From assembly GCA_004335835.1 (NCBI GenBank), contig RWJK01000697.1, positions 1-29,076 of the forward strand: a stretch of DNA of 29,076 bases. The letters run 5' to 3'. Positions within the stretch are counted from its first letter, which is position 1, and each line of letters begins with the position of its first letter. The translations under genes and the position numbers were made by a program. The DNA comes from Scenedesmus sp. ARA3 (Eukaryota; Chlorophyta; Chlorophyceae; Sphaeropleales; Scenedesmaceae). The notes beneath the pieces were generated by a model. The model saw nothing but the letters and a program-made list of their open reading frames with translations. It did no database searches and was not told where the DNA came from. Of the stretch, positions 1 to 10,506 are shown piece after piece.

Positions 1-30
1 GCTCAGCAGTGAGCTGCAGCTGCGGCAAGG
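1..30 (+). repeat. Upstream copy of the start of the first visible SHPRH exon
   Basis: Bases 1-30 are identical to 98-127, which encode [11 protein letters not shown] in the exon starting at 86. The copy sits 97 bp upstream and continues into intron-like sequence (GACAATGCTGCTGACA). It is an acceptor-side exon-edge duplication cut by the window start. Confidence 0.85.
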
Positions 31-85
31 ACAATGCTGCTGACACATTGCTGCGATTGCTTCCTGCTTTTGTCTTGCGCTGCAG

Positions 86-3000
86 CTACTGGCGTGAGCT
101 CAGCAGTGAGCTGCAGCTGCGGCAAGGCGGCGCCCTCAGCATTGCGGAGATCCTGAATCGCATGCGGGATGGCGCCCAGCTGAAGCTGCAGGCCACGGAA
201 AGGGAGCTGTGCATGGTGCTGAATGCACTTGCAGGGCAGCTGGCAGCAGCAGCAGATGACGCTGAAGCAGCAGCAGCAGTGGAGGAAGAGCAGCAGCAGC
301 AGCAGCGGGGCCGGCGGCAGGCGCGTGCGAGCAGTGGCAGGGGGCGGAAGCGCGGCAGAGGTAGCAAGGGATCAGCAGCGACAGCAGCAGCAGCAGCAGC
401 AGCAAGTGATGGCGACAGTGATGATGCTGATGATGACACGCTTTGGGGGTCAGGTAGCTCTGGCAGAGCAGCAGCAGCAGCAGCAGCAGCACGCGGCAGT
501 GGCGGTGGCAGCAGCAGCGGCCGTCCCAAGAAGCGTGTCAGGTTTGCTGCTGCTGCTGAAGATGAAGATGCTGGAACTGCAGCAGCAGGAGATGCTGATG
601 AAATTGCTGCTGCTGGTGCTGCTGGTGCTGCTGCTGCTGCTGCTGCTGAGTCGCCGGATGAGCTGCGGCGTGCTGCGCTGCAGCTGCTGGAGGACAGCTA
701 CAAGGTGCGGCGCTGTGGCTGTATGTTTATGGCTAGTCATGTCCTATGTTCCAAGTCCATGTGATTGTCTGTATGTCTATGTCTTTATGTATTTATGTAT
801 GTCTGTGTCCGTGTTTGTGTACTTGTGCTGCACTGCAGCTGCTGGAGGACAGCTACAAGGTGCAGCATAATATGCCACATGCTCTGTTGTTGTTTATGTG
901 TAGTTGTGAGTGCGCATGCAGTCTGGATTGCAATGCACATCAAGCTACAGCTGCTGGAGGACAGCTACAAGGGTGTGGCTGTGGCTGCGTATGTGCAGTT
1001 GTATGCATGCGTGTGGATATATGTATTTGCATGCATCGAGGCGGGTGGGGCAGCTACAGCTACAGCTGCAACTACAGCCACAGCTACAGCTACAGCCACA
1101 GCTACAGCTCGAGGTGAGCAGGGGCAGGGTGCAAGCTAGCTACCATTGGTGTGCTGCTAAGCACCTCCCACAACATAGTTGTTGGTTCACTTTGGGTTCT
1201 GACTGCCGTGCTGCTGCCGCCGCCGCCGCCGCTGCTGCTGCTGCTGCTGCTGCTGCTACTGCTGCACGACAGGTGGGAGAGCACGGCATCGGCGCGCTGC
1301 TGCATGCTGGTAGCAGCAGCAGCAGTGAGCCGCTGGAGCCGCTGGGTGACATTGCTGGCGGTGACGCCACCTGGCGCGCATGGAAGCACGTGGGACTGCA
1401 CACCGCACAGGTGCGCATGCTAAGTTGTACAGCTAAGATCTGGTGCACAAGTTGCTCGAGCTGCTGCAGACTTTCTGGTTGTTGGTACATAACATTCATA
1501 TCATGCAGATTACTTACACGCTTCTGCGGCCCTCCAGCCATGGCTTCACATCCTGCCGTCATTCCGCGGCTGCCGCCGTTCATGACATTGCAGTCCCTCG
1601 CTTTTGATGCGAGCAGCTCAGTCTGCAATTCAAACCAGAGCTCTATAGCCAGGCCTTGAGCTGCTGGAGGCAGCCGCAGCAGACAACTCAAAACTTAGCG
1701 CAGCAGTCACATTCAACCAATCACTGGTAAATTGCTCTGGCGTCAACCCCCTGCACTACCTTTCCTTCCCGCAGTTGTTCGCCTCCCTGCAACCGGCTTA
1801 GCCTGCCATTCAAATCTGAGCTCTACAGCCAAGAGCTAACCCGCAAGCCATCTGAGCTACTGGAAACTCTCTCATTTCTATTGTTATATATCTCACTCAC
1901 TGCAGCACTGGCAACATCCTGCAGCCATCCATCCATTACTTAACATCTTGCTGTCATCACACTGCTGCCGCTTTCTGCAACCTTGCAGTCCCTCGCGTCC
2001 CTCTGCAACCGGCTCAGCCTGCAGTTCAAATCCGAGCTCTACAGCCAAGACCTAACCCGCAAGCGTGCCGAGCTGCTTGAGACAGCAGCAGCAGAGGTGG
2101 CAAATGCCGAGAGCAAGCTGGCAGGGCTGCAGCAGCGGGCGGGGGAGCTGCAAGAGGAGCTAAGCACAGCCTGGGCTGCTGCTGATGCTGGCGGCGTGCC
2201 TATGGCTGCCATGACAGGTGAGCGGGGACACTGTGAATGAAACAGCGTGGTTGGGGTAGGTGTGTCTGTGGCAGCAAGCGAGTTGAGCTTCTGGAAACGG
2301 CCACAGTGTTTGTGGGCCAAAAGGTGGCAAAAGCCGAGAGCAAGCTGGCAGGGCTGCAGCAGCGGGCGGGGCAGCTGCAGGAGGGGTTGCCGGCTGCATG
2401 GGAAGCGGCTGCTGCTGGCGGCGTGCCTATGGCTGCCATGACAGGTGAGCAGGCCACAATTTGTACTCCGTCAGTTGCAGATAATCAGTTTCAAGAGTAT
2501 CAGCGCTTGCTATTCTTGGTGTCATTGCTACCATTGCCATTGGCAGTGTTAAGACTATTGGTAGTATCTTCAACATTATCATTGTGCTCTTCCTGCTGCA
2601 GGCGCTGCTGACGCAGCAGCATACCTGGCCGCACTTTCCCAGCAGCTAGCAGCAGCCAAAGCCTCCGAAGCAGCAGCACGCGAGCAGCGGCTCGACGCCG
2701 AAGGCATCACAGCCACCACTGTGCTTCTGGGGCAGCACGTGCCCAAGCTGCTTGAATCTGCTGAGTCAGCAGCAGCAGCAGACAGGGCACTGACAGAAGG
2801 CCTGTTGGGTCAGGTGCATACCCGGAAGGTGAATGCGCTGCTGCGCAGGATGCTGTTGGAGGTGGAGGGTGGATCTGGGGCAGCAGCTGGCGCCCGTGCT
2901 GCTGCTGCTGCTGCTGCTGCTGGGGGGTTTGGTGCAGGGCGGGTGAGGTTTGCTGATGATGACGTCACCGGCAATGCAGCTGGAGTTGGGGCTGATGCGA

Positions 3001-3376
3001 GCAGTAGAAGTGGTACTATGACAGCAGCAGCAGCAGCAGCAGCGGGTGAGGCTGTCGGCGACAGCGGCAGCAGAGGTAGCCACCACGACAGAGAGTATCA
3101 GCCGTCGGATGACGAAGATGACGCAGACCATGAAGTTCACAGCAGCAGCGAGGATGAACTTGACCTTGAACTTCGGGTCGGGCGCCCCAAGAAGCATCGC
3201 ACCGCCGGCATCGCTGCTGCTGCTGCCGGCGGCAGCCGCACAGGAAATGTGGTTACAGCAGCAGAAGCAGCAGCAGCAGCTTGGGCTGCTGCAAGTGGTG
3301 TAGAAGAGGCTTGGCAGGCACACCAAGCAGCGGCAGCAGCAGGGATCACAGAAGCTGCAGCAGCAGCAGGGGCTAT

Positions 3377-3418
<42 letters not shown>

Positions 3419-3544
3419 CGAGACTAAAGCTGATTTTGAGGCTGCAGCAGCGCGTGCTGCCACCTACCAGTTCCTAGACTGCCCCCCTGAGCGGCGTGTG
3501 ATGTGGCGGCTGCTGTTTAAGGGCTCTTTGAACCCTGAACCCTT

Positions 3545-3575
<31 letters not shown>

Positions 3576-3712
3576 CCTGCTAGTGTTGCAGCAGCAGCAG
3601 GTGCCAGCAGCAACAGCATCTTGTTCAACAACCCGACGATAGACACTCCAGCCTCCACTGCTGCTGCGCTGGGCGCACTTGTGTCAGTGTATGCAGCAAC
3701 AGCATTTTCGGC

Positions 3713-3751
<39 letters not shown>

Positions 3752-3779
3752 ACAAAGTATCAGTTTGACTGGCCAGCCT

Positions 3780-3812
<33 letters not shown>

Positions 3813-5369
3813 GCGGCGTCTACTGTTGCCGTGCCATCCTACAGCTATCCCTCACTGCTTGTTTTGGCACAGTGTAAGGCTCACATGAGGCAGCTACTGA
3901 GGAGGCTTGAGAAAAAGGAAGCTGCCTACATGCGTGCAGTGAGCAATGCAGTGGCAGCAGCAGCGGGCGGGGCGGAGCATGTGGCTGCTGCTGCTGCTGA
4001 GGTGGCTGCATACATGCAGCAGCAGCAACATGATGCGCAACAGCAGCAGCAGCAGCAGAAGCATGAAGCTTTGCAGGTAGCAGCAGCAGCAGTAGCAGCA
4101 GCTGGAGAGCGAGCCGAAGTAGCTGAGCGTGCAGATCCCGCTGCAGCAGCAGCAGCAGCAGCAGCACCTCTCATGCCCCGCGCTGCAGCCAGGCACATCC
4201 CAAATGTGCCGCTGCTGCTGCAGCGGCTGCCGCTTTCGGCTGTTGCTGCTGCCGCAGAAGCTGCTAGGGCTCGTGTGGAGCTGGCTCGGCTGCATAAGGA
4301 TTTGCATGTGGCTGAGCTGGGGTTGGAGTTGGCGTTGCACAGCAGGCATCAAGTGGAAGAAGAGGCAGAGGCAGCAGCAACCGGTCAACTGCCGCAGGTG
4401 AGCGTAATGTGCATGTACTGCATTGCTGCATGATGGGGTTGGAGTTGGCGCTGCACAGCAGGCAGCAGGTTGAGGAGGAGGCCGAGGCAGCAGCGACGGG
4501 GCAGCTGCCGCAGGTGAGGCAGCCGCATATGATGCAGCGCTGCATGCTTTGACTATGTTTGGTATTGTGCAGAAAAGGCAGAAAAGGAAGCTGCAGCACC
4601 AGCAGTAGTGCGAGTACCGCGGTGAGGGATAAGTGAATGCAGTTTGGCAGCTGCATTAGTTGGCTGCACAAGGAGCTGCATGTGGCTGAGCTGGGCTTGG
4701 AGTTGGCGCTGCACACCAGCCAGCAGGTTGAGGAGGAGGCTGAGGCAGCAGCAACAGGTCAAATGCCGCAGGTGAGGCAGCCGCATATGATGCAGCACTG
4801 CAGTTGTCAACCATGTTTGTTGTTGTGTGGAAGAGGCAGCTGCAGCAGCAGCCATCAAGTAATCACCGCAGGTGAGGGACACGTAGATGCGGTTTCATAA
4901 GCTGCATTGTTGTGCTGCACACGGAGCTGCATGTGGCTGCTGCTGCTGCTTCTGCAGGTGCTGGCGCTGGCAGACAAGTCACAGGCAGAGCTGAGGCGCA
5001 GCATTGCCGACTTGACCAAAAAGTGTGAGGACCTGCTTCGCCACAAGCGCTTCCTTGCAAACCAAGCTGCAGAAAGCAGCGCCTTTTCAGCAGCAGCAAA
5101 GCGCAAGGATCGCGGCCGCAGCGATGCAGAGGCAGACACACACCGTGAAGTTCACGGTGCAGCTGGCGCAGGGGCTTGTGAAGTTCACGGTGAAGATGGA
5201 GGAGGGGAAGAAGAAGACAACCGTGAAGGTAGCGGTGAAGATGACCTGGAGTGTGCGGTGTGCCGCTCAGCGATGTCGGAGGAGCTGCAGGTGAGGCTGT
5301 TAGTAACAAGTTTGACCTGAAATTTAAACCTCCATGCGACAGCTGGCACACCAGGATGCTTTCATGTTG

Positions 5370-5401
<32 letters not shown>

Positions 5402-8400
5402 CTCGTTGATATGTGAAGCCTATTTGTTCACAGAGCATGACATTCATTATTGCGCATGCAGGCCCACCCTGCTTGCACTCTAGTTGCACAACACAGCTGT
5501 GCCGTTGCATGAATGTCTGATATTGCCCGTGCAGGTGTTCCCCTGTGGGCACTACTTATGTGACTCGTGTGCACAGCAGCAGCTGGCTGCCCCCTCCCCC
5601 AGCTGCCCCTACTGCCGTTAGTAACGACCATGGCCTGAATTTCAAATCTGCATGCAACAGCTGGCACATCAGGAAATGTTTGAGAGGTTGCGCTCCTGCG
5701 TTCCTGTCTGCTTGTCGAGATGTGGAGCCACATGTTCGCTCACAAAGTGTGTGTTACAATGTTTGCACGTGCAGGTGTTTCCCTGTGGGCACTACTTCTG
5801 TGACGCGTGCGCGCAGCAGCAGCTGGCTGCACCCTCCCCCAGCTGCCCCTACTGCCGCAAGCATGTGACCAAGAGCGGCGTGTTCCGCGTGTCACTGGCA
5901 GGCAGCGGGTCACATGACCCTGAGGTGTCACCGCCAGAGGGCGCAGCAGTACGGGACATCAAGGTATGCATTTGGTGTTGGGTTGTATGGTTGAGGATTT
6001 TGTTTTGTTGTTGGTTAGGTGCACGGCTGTGGCTGTTTTGCGTGTGTCACTGGCAGGCAGCGGGTCACACGATCCTGAAATAGCGCCGCCAGAGGGCGCA
6101 GCAGTACGGGACATAAAGGTAAGTGCTGTTTTATCATGGTTTATGTGCGGTTACTGCTTTGTTTAGCTGCATGGCTGCACGGCAGCGGGGTGCAGGGCTT
6201 TGAGGTGGCACCGCCTCAGGGGGCAGCAGTGCAAAACATCAAGGTACCGGCCGCCCACAACTGCCCCTACTGCCGTTAGCATGCGACCAAGAGCGGCGTG
6301 TTCTGCGTGTCACTGGCAGGCAGCGGCGCGCACGATCCTGAAATAGCGCCGCCAGAGGGCGCAGCAGTGCGGGACATCAAGGTATGTGTATTCTGTTCTG
6401 TGGAAGCGGTGTGTGTTTAGTTGTTGGCTGTGCGCGTGTCACTGGCAGGCAGCGGGTCACATGACCCTGAGGTAGCACTGCCAGAGGGCGCAGCAGTGCG
6501 GGACATCAAGGTATGATTTGGTGTTGGGTTGTATGGTTGAGGATCTTGTTTTGTTGTTGGCCTGAGTGCATGGCTGTGGCTGTGTTGTAAGCACTGGCAG
6601 GCAGCGGCGCACACGACCCCGAGGTGTCACCCCCAGAGGGTGCAGCAGTACGGGACATCAAGGTATGCATTTGGTGTTGGGTTGTATGGTTGAGCATTTT
6701 GTTTTGTTGTTGGTTAGGTGCACGGCTGTGGCTGTGTTCCGCGTGTCACTGGCAGGCAGCTGGTCACATGATCCTGAGGTAGCGCCGCCAGAGGGCGCAG
6801 CAGTGCGGGACATCAAGGTAACGTACGGCATTGGTTTGGTTATGCTGTAGGTGTGGTTGTTGGTTTGGCTGCATAGCTGCACGGCAGCGGGTCACACGAT
6901 CCTGAGGTAGCGCCGCCAGAGGGCGCAGCAGTGCGGGGCATCAAGGTATGATCTGGCGTTCTGTTGTTGTGTGGTTGAGGATATTGTTTGGTTGTTGGCC
7001 TGAGTGGATGGCCGTGGCTGTGTTGTGCAGCACTGGCGGGCAGCGGGGCACATGACCCTGAGGTAGCACTGACTGAGATGGTAGCAGTGTCGTGCCTCTG
7101 AGGTGTGTGTTTGGTTGTTGACCTGAGTGCATAGGAATAAAATAACAAAATAACATCTTGCGCCCCTGCAGGTCACGGGCACCTGGATGACCAAGCTTGA
7201 GGCGCTGCTTGCCCACCACACCCTCCAGCATCATGCACAAGCTTGTGCCAGCACTGCAGCTGCTGCGCCTGCAGGCAACAGACAAGGTTGCTGATGCGAA
7301 TGTGACTGGCTGCCACTGCTCTAGAGCTGCTCAAATGCAATACGAACAGAATTGCTGAACAATGTATGTTGCATTGTCTGCCCCTGCAGGTCACGGGCAC
7401 CTGGATGACAAAGCTGGAGGCGCTGCTGCGCCGGCTGCTGCTGCTGCGCCAGTGCCAGCCCGGCGTCAAGGCGCTGGTGTTCAGCCAGTTCCCTGATGCG
7501 CTGGCGCTGGCCAGCAAGGCCATGGACGTGGCGCAGGTGGGCTGCGGATATATTTGATCTGGTTTCCTGCAAGCAGTTCGGTTTCCTGCAAGCATGCAGC
7601 AGCTCTATTACGGGGTGGTGCTGTCCAGCAAGGCCATGGACGTGGCGCAGGTGGGCTGCGGATGCGTTTGACCTGGTGTCATGCAAGCTGCATGGTTTCC
7701 TGCAAGCATGCAGCAGCTCTGTAACGGGGTGGTGCTGGCCAGCAAGGCCATGGACGTGGCGCCGGTGGGCTGCGGATGCGTTTGACCTGGTTCCCTGCAA
7801 GCCGCATGGTTTCCTGCACGCATGCAGCAGCTCTGTAACGGGGTGGTGCTGGCCAGCAAGGCCATGGACGTGGCGCAGGTGGGCTGCGGATGCGTTTGAC
7901 CTGGTTTCCTGCAAGCCGCACAGTTTCCTGCATGTATGTAGGAGCTGTATAACGGGGTGGTGCTGGCCAGCAAGGCCATGGACGTGGCGCAGGTGGGCTG
8001 CGGATGCGTTTGACCTGGTTTCCTGCAAGCCGCACAGTTTCCTGCATGTATGTAGGAGCTGTATAACGGGGTGGTGCTGGCCAGCAAGGCCATGGACGTG
8101 GCGCAGGTGGGCTGCGGATGCGTTTGACCTGGTTTCCTGCAATCTGCTTGGGTTTCCTGCAAGCACGCAACAATTGCCTCAAGCGCTGGCGCTGGCCAGC
8201 GAGGCCATGGACGTGGCGCACGTGGCTACGGCTGCTTTTAAATTTTTCTTCTGCAAGCGGCCTATTTTCCTGCAAACAAGAACGGCTTCCTGCAAGCATG
8301 CACCGCAGACAGGGCCTGTGTTGCTCATCCGCCAGTCGGCCGTGGTCCTGACATCAGCAGTAGCCAAGAGATAGAATGGCGCAGTCCAACACTGCAACGC

Positions 8401-10031
8401 ATGCTGTCAAACATCCCATGTGTGTGCTGCCGCCGCCTCACTACATGCACATCTGCTGCTTGCAGATAAAGCACGTAAGCCTGGGTCTGGGTGGTGGGCG
8501 CGACCCCACCTGCCTCTGCCCCTGTGCGTTTTTCAAGTGAAGCAAGCATCCCAGCCTGCTGCATGTGCTGCTTCTCTGCACTGTGTGTTTAGCTTGCTGC
8601 AGATCAAGCACGTGAGCCTGCTGTATTTGCTGCGTGTTTGGCTTGCTGCAGATCAAGCATTTGAGCCTGCTGTATTTACTGCGTGTTTGGCTTGCTGCAG
8701 ATCAAGCACGTGAGCCTGGGTCTGGGTGGTGGGCGCGACAACAAGCGCACCGTGCGCGAGGCCATCCGGAAATTCAGCGAGGACCCCCAGGTGGGAACTT
8801 CATCTGCCAGCAGCGTTCAGGAGTGGGAAGTTGGGTGTGAACTTTGTAATGCATGCAAATGAATGTGCAATCCTCTGCGGTGTATGACTGTGGACATTCA
8901 CAGCAGTAGCTGGCTGACTGTCCTTGCTGCCTGTCTTGTTGCCTGCGTGTCCGCCTGGCTGCTGACGACAAAGAGCTAATCAGGAGCTGTGTGTACATAT
9001 GTGTCTCCCTGCAGGTCTGCGTGTTCCTGCTGTCGCTGCGTGCGGGCGCTGCCGGCCTCACTCTGACCGCAGCCAGCAGGGTGTTTCTGCTCGAGCCTGG
9101 CCTGGATCCTGCGATAGAGCAGCAGGCCGTGGCGCGCGTGCACAGGATCGGGCAGGAGCGGGAGGTTGTTATAACACGGCTGCTGGTGGCGGGAAGCGTG
9201 GAGGAGCAGGTGCGGCATGTTGCAATTGAACCCAATGCCGGCAGTGACGACAGATAGTGACAATGTGTTGTGAACTTTACTCACTAACTTTGTTAGTGAC
9301 GGCTGCTGGTGGCAGGCAGCGTGGAAGAGCAGGTGAGCCTCGGTGGCTTGGATGTCTCATGGTTACCAGGGGCCTGCGATGCCGATTATGTGAACGTGGC
9401 TGCTCGTGCATCGCATTGCATAATCGCGCTTGGGTGTTCTTACCGTGTCTGGTTGTAGTGGTACGTGGTCCGAAACTGTGAAGCTTACACAGGAACTGCT
9501 TGTATTTGCTTGAAAGCGCAGGTGCTGGGTATCTCTGAGGCAAAGCAGGCGCTGCTGACAGAGGCAGCACAGCAGCACCAGCAGCAGCACCACCATCAAC
9601 ACCACGCCCAACAGCAGCAGCAGCAGCAAGGCGAGGGGGCGGCAGCAACAGCAGCAGCAGCTGCTGCAGCTGCAGCTGGTGGGCTGCTGGGTGACATGGC
9701 AATGCTGGATGCTGAAGATGAGGAGGAAGATGGCAGTGAACTTGAGGCTGAACTTCTTGCAGGCGCTGACCTGGTGGTGCCTGGTGACACTGGGGCGCCG
9801 AGTGACACCTGGGTGACACCAGCAGCTGGTGACACACCACGCACGCAGCAGCAGCGCCGGCGGCGACGCAGCAGCAGCGGCGCTGGTGCGTCCGTTGCTG
9901 CTGGAGCAGCAGCAGCAGCAGCGGCGCCAACCACGCTGCAGAGTGTTGCGCCGAAGAGGGAGGCAGTGGGGAAAGAAGAGGTGGCTGGGCTGTTCGCTGC
10001 TGTGATGAAGCAGCGGAGCGGCAGGAGCTGA
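86..10031 (+). CDS. SHPRH: SHPRH-type SNF2 ATPase / RING E3 ubiquitin ligase, C-terminal part (5' partial, 10 exons)
   Basis: Exons read by splice consensus and phase: 86-704, 1273-1410, 1989-2217, 2602-4397, 4958-5290, 5775-5963, 7390-7536, 8701-8790, 9015-9209, 9522-10031 (stop TGA). They join without a phase conflict into 1414 aa; the N-terminal part lies left of the window. The first 930 aa hold low-complexity Ala/Gln/acidic stretches and helical segments, with two GRPKK motifs that resemble AT-hook or nuclear-localisation signals. A C3HC4 RING follows at about residues 1024-1065: CAVC, then CGHYFCDAC, then CPYC, split by the 5291-5774 intron. The second RecA-like lobe of SNF2 follows: [24 protein letters not shown] (motif IV region), [14 protein letters not shown] (motif V) and [12 protein letters not shown] (motif VI). 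A RING just before the second helicase lobe, followed by a TK-x-EAL segment, is the SHPRH layout. Family members act in the nucleus in DNA-damage tolerance and PCNA ubiquitination; that role here is inferred. The 169-aa terminal exon is Ala/Gln-rich and looks lineage-specific. Confidence 0.86.
678..972 (+). repeat. Three copies of the LQLLEDSYK exon end plus donor
   Basis: The end of the working exon (678-705, LQLLEDSYK followed by GTGCGG) recurs at 833-860 (followed by GTGCAG) and 945-972 (one substitution near the start; one extra G at the donor). The spacer sequences differ. Downstream, 1050-1110 is a CAGCTA/CAGCCA microsatellite that looks like further slippage of the same motif, ending at a GGTGAGC donor-like site. 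Confidence 0.85.
1540..2456 (+). repeat. Four copies of the SHPRH exon at 1989-2217
   Basis: The working copy (1989-2217: [20 protein letters not shown] to PMAAMTG, donor GTGAGC) has two 5'-edge relatives upstream (about 1588-1680 and 1770-1865), sharing the CCCTC, CAATTCAAA/CATTCAAA and GAGCTCTA blocks. One 3'-edge relative lies downstream (about 2278-2450), repeating [21 protein letters not shown] and [10 protein letters not shown] with the same GTGAGC donor. The downstream copy has no acceptor giving a compatible phase, so it is probably not spliced in as a cassette. Confidence 0.8.
4310..4957 (+). repeat. Repeated copies of the LGLELAL...GQLPQ exon end and donor
   Basis: The end of the 2602-4397 exon ([20 protein letters not shown], then TGQLPQ and GTGAGC) is repeated at about 4435-4520 and 4665-4790, both followed by GTGAGGCAGCCGCATATGATG, and as shorter scraps at about 4815-4880 (GTGAGGGA) and 4918-4935. 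The shared intron sequence shows that each duplication spanned the exon-intron junction. Confidence 0.82.
5371..5402 (+). repeat. (CTGC)8 tetranucleotide array in the RING intron
   Basis: Eight perfect CTGC units lie in the intron that splits the RING domain. Similar CCTG arrays occur before exon 5 of the TMEM53-like gene. Confidence 0.95.
5535..5621 (+). pseudogene. Upstream copy of the second RING half-exon, in phase, ending in TAG
   Basis: After a GTGCAG acceptor the sequence reads in phase 0 [16 protein letters not shown] and then [12 protein letters not shown] before TAG. It mirrors the working exon at 5775 and keeps the Cys, His, Cys, Cys, Cys, Cys zinc ligands. At the stop it switches to a copy of the intron that follows the first RING exon (GTTAGTAAC, compare 5299-5307). 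It is either a dead duplicate or a usable alternative 3' exon. Confidence 0.7.
5880..7095 (+). repeat. Array of about nine copies of the [13 protein letters not shown]...RDIK exon end and donor
   Basis: The working 3' edge of the 5775-5963 exon ([24 protein letters not shown], donor GTATGC) is followed by copies at about 6031-6119, 6180-6244, 6253-6381, 6430-6511, 6590-6663, 6738-6818, 6880-6946 and a degenerate one at 7025-7090. Most keep GACATCAAGGTA with a GTA donor. The copy at 6253 reaches further back, into the CPYCR codons, but has TAG where the working exon has AAG. Spacers share TTTGGTGTTGGGTTGTATGG, so the unit was exon end plus intron start. Confidence 0.9.
7172..7294 (+). pseudogene. 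Upstream copy of the [13 protein letters not shown] exon start, in phase, ending in TGA
   Basis: A CCCTGCAG acceptor is followed in phase 0 by [13 protein letters not shown], identical to the working exon at 7390, then diverges ([10 protein letters not shown]) and stops at TGA 7292-7294. The intron stretch before it also resembles the one before 7390. Confidence 0.75.
7496..8225 (+). repeat. Tandem array, about 115-bp unit, of the [10 protein letters not shown] exon end plus intron
   Basis: The 3' edge of the 7390-7536 exon (TGGCCAGCAAGGCCATGGAC then GTGGCGCAGGTGGGCTGCGG) with about 80 bp of intron is repeated at roughly 7622, 7736, 7850, 7965, 8079 and, more degraded, 8194. Six copies are close to identical and the last is diverged, which suggests recent expansion from the 5' end. 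The long open frames on both strands here are by-products of the repeat. Confidence 0.92.
8466..8755 (+). repeat. Four acceptor-side copies of the [13 protein letters not shown] exon start
   Basis: Copies follow GCAG acceptors at 8466 ([13 protein letters not shown], then an in-phase stop at 8538-8540), at about 8605 and 8653 (short IKHVSL/IKHLSL copies with a 48-bp period), and at 8701, the working exon. The 48-bp copies also duplicate the GTTTGGCTTGCTGCAG acceptor tract. Confidence 0.88.
9298..9333 (+). repeat. Copy of the [10 protein letters not shown] exon end and donor
   Basis: CGGCTGCTGGTGGCAGGCAG, then CGTGGAAGAGCAG and GTGAGC, repeat the 3' edge of the exon ending at 9209. The copy donor, GTGAGC, is nearer consensus than the working GTGCGG. 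Confidence 0.8.
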
Positions 10032-10506
10032 GGCGCCTGTTAGTTGAGTTGCGGCATTTAAAGTCTCTGGCAAGCCTGGGTGTCATTTTGGTCTTCTGCT
10101 TCTAGGTCAACCAACAGGCTGTACCTTCAAGGCACAGTTAAGGCTAAGCGGCAGGACCGGCAACAATAATGGCAGAATGGTCTGGACCACAAAGCTGCGA
10201 TCATCGACTGCGCCTCTGTGCTCCGTGTGTTATAGGCACGGAAGTGCAAAGCAGGAGATGCCTGGAAGTGTCATTGTCAGGCTTGGGGCTCTACTGCTGT
10301 CACATGGGCCAGTACAGATGGCGTATGCAAATCACACATGATTGGCTGTTGTACGCGCGATTTGGCGTCCTCGGCTCCTGCTCTGCGAGCAATGTGTCGT
10401 TAAGGGCAAGCCCTGTCCCATTTGCCTCTTTGCTCCGCTATCCACTCATTGCTAAGACAGGCAGCTGGATCCTTTATTGCTCGTCGTAGATAACCCACAG
10501 GCAGCC
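10032..10506. other. SHPRH 3' UTR / AMT upstream region
   Basis: About 475 bp separates the SHPRH stop from the AMT start. I see no convincing ORF, no TATA box and no exact TGTAA signal. An inverted CCAAT-type pentamer (ATTGG, about 10341) is the only promoter-like word, and it is weak. Confidence 0.5.

Noticed and set aside
2278..2450. Cassette exon in SHPRH
   Set aside because: The open frame is good, but no upstream AG gives the phase left by the exon ending at 2217.
3464..4388. Poly-Leu, poly-Cys and poly-Ser frames opposite the large SHPRH exon
   Set aside because: They are shadows of CAG runs in the real exon.
7496..8374. 292-aa + strand and 281-aa - strand open frames
   Set aside because: Both are read through the 115-bp tandem array of an SHPRH exon end. 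Their repeated peptides are periodic by-products, and the working exon uses another frame.
5880..8790. CRISPR array
   Set aside because: Repeats are long, diverged, contain coding exon ends and have related rather than unique spacers, in a nuclear gene.
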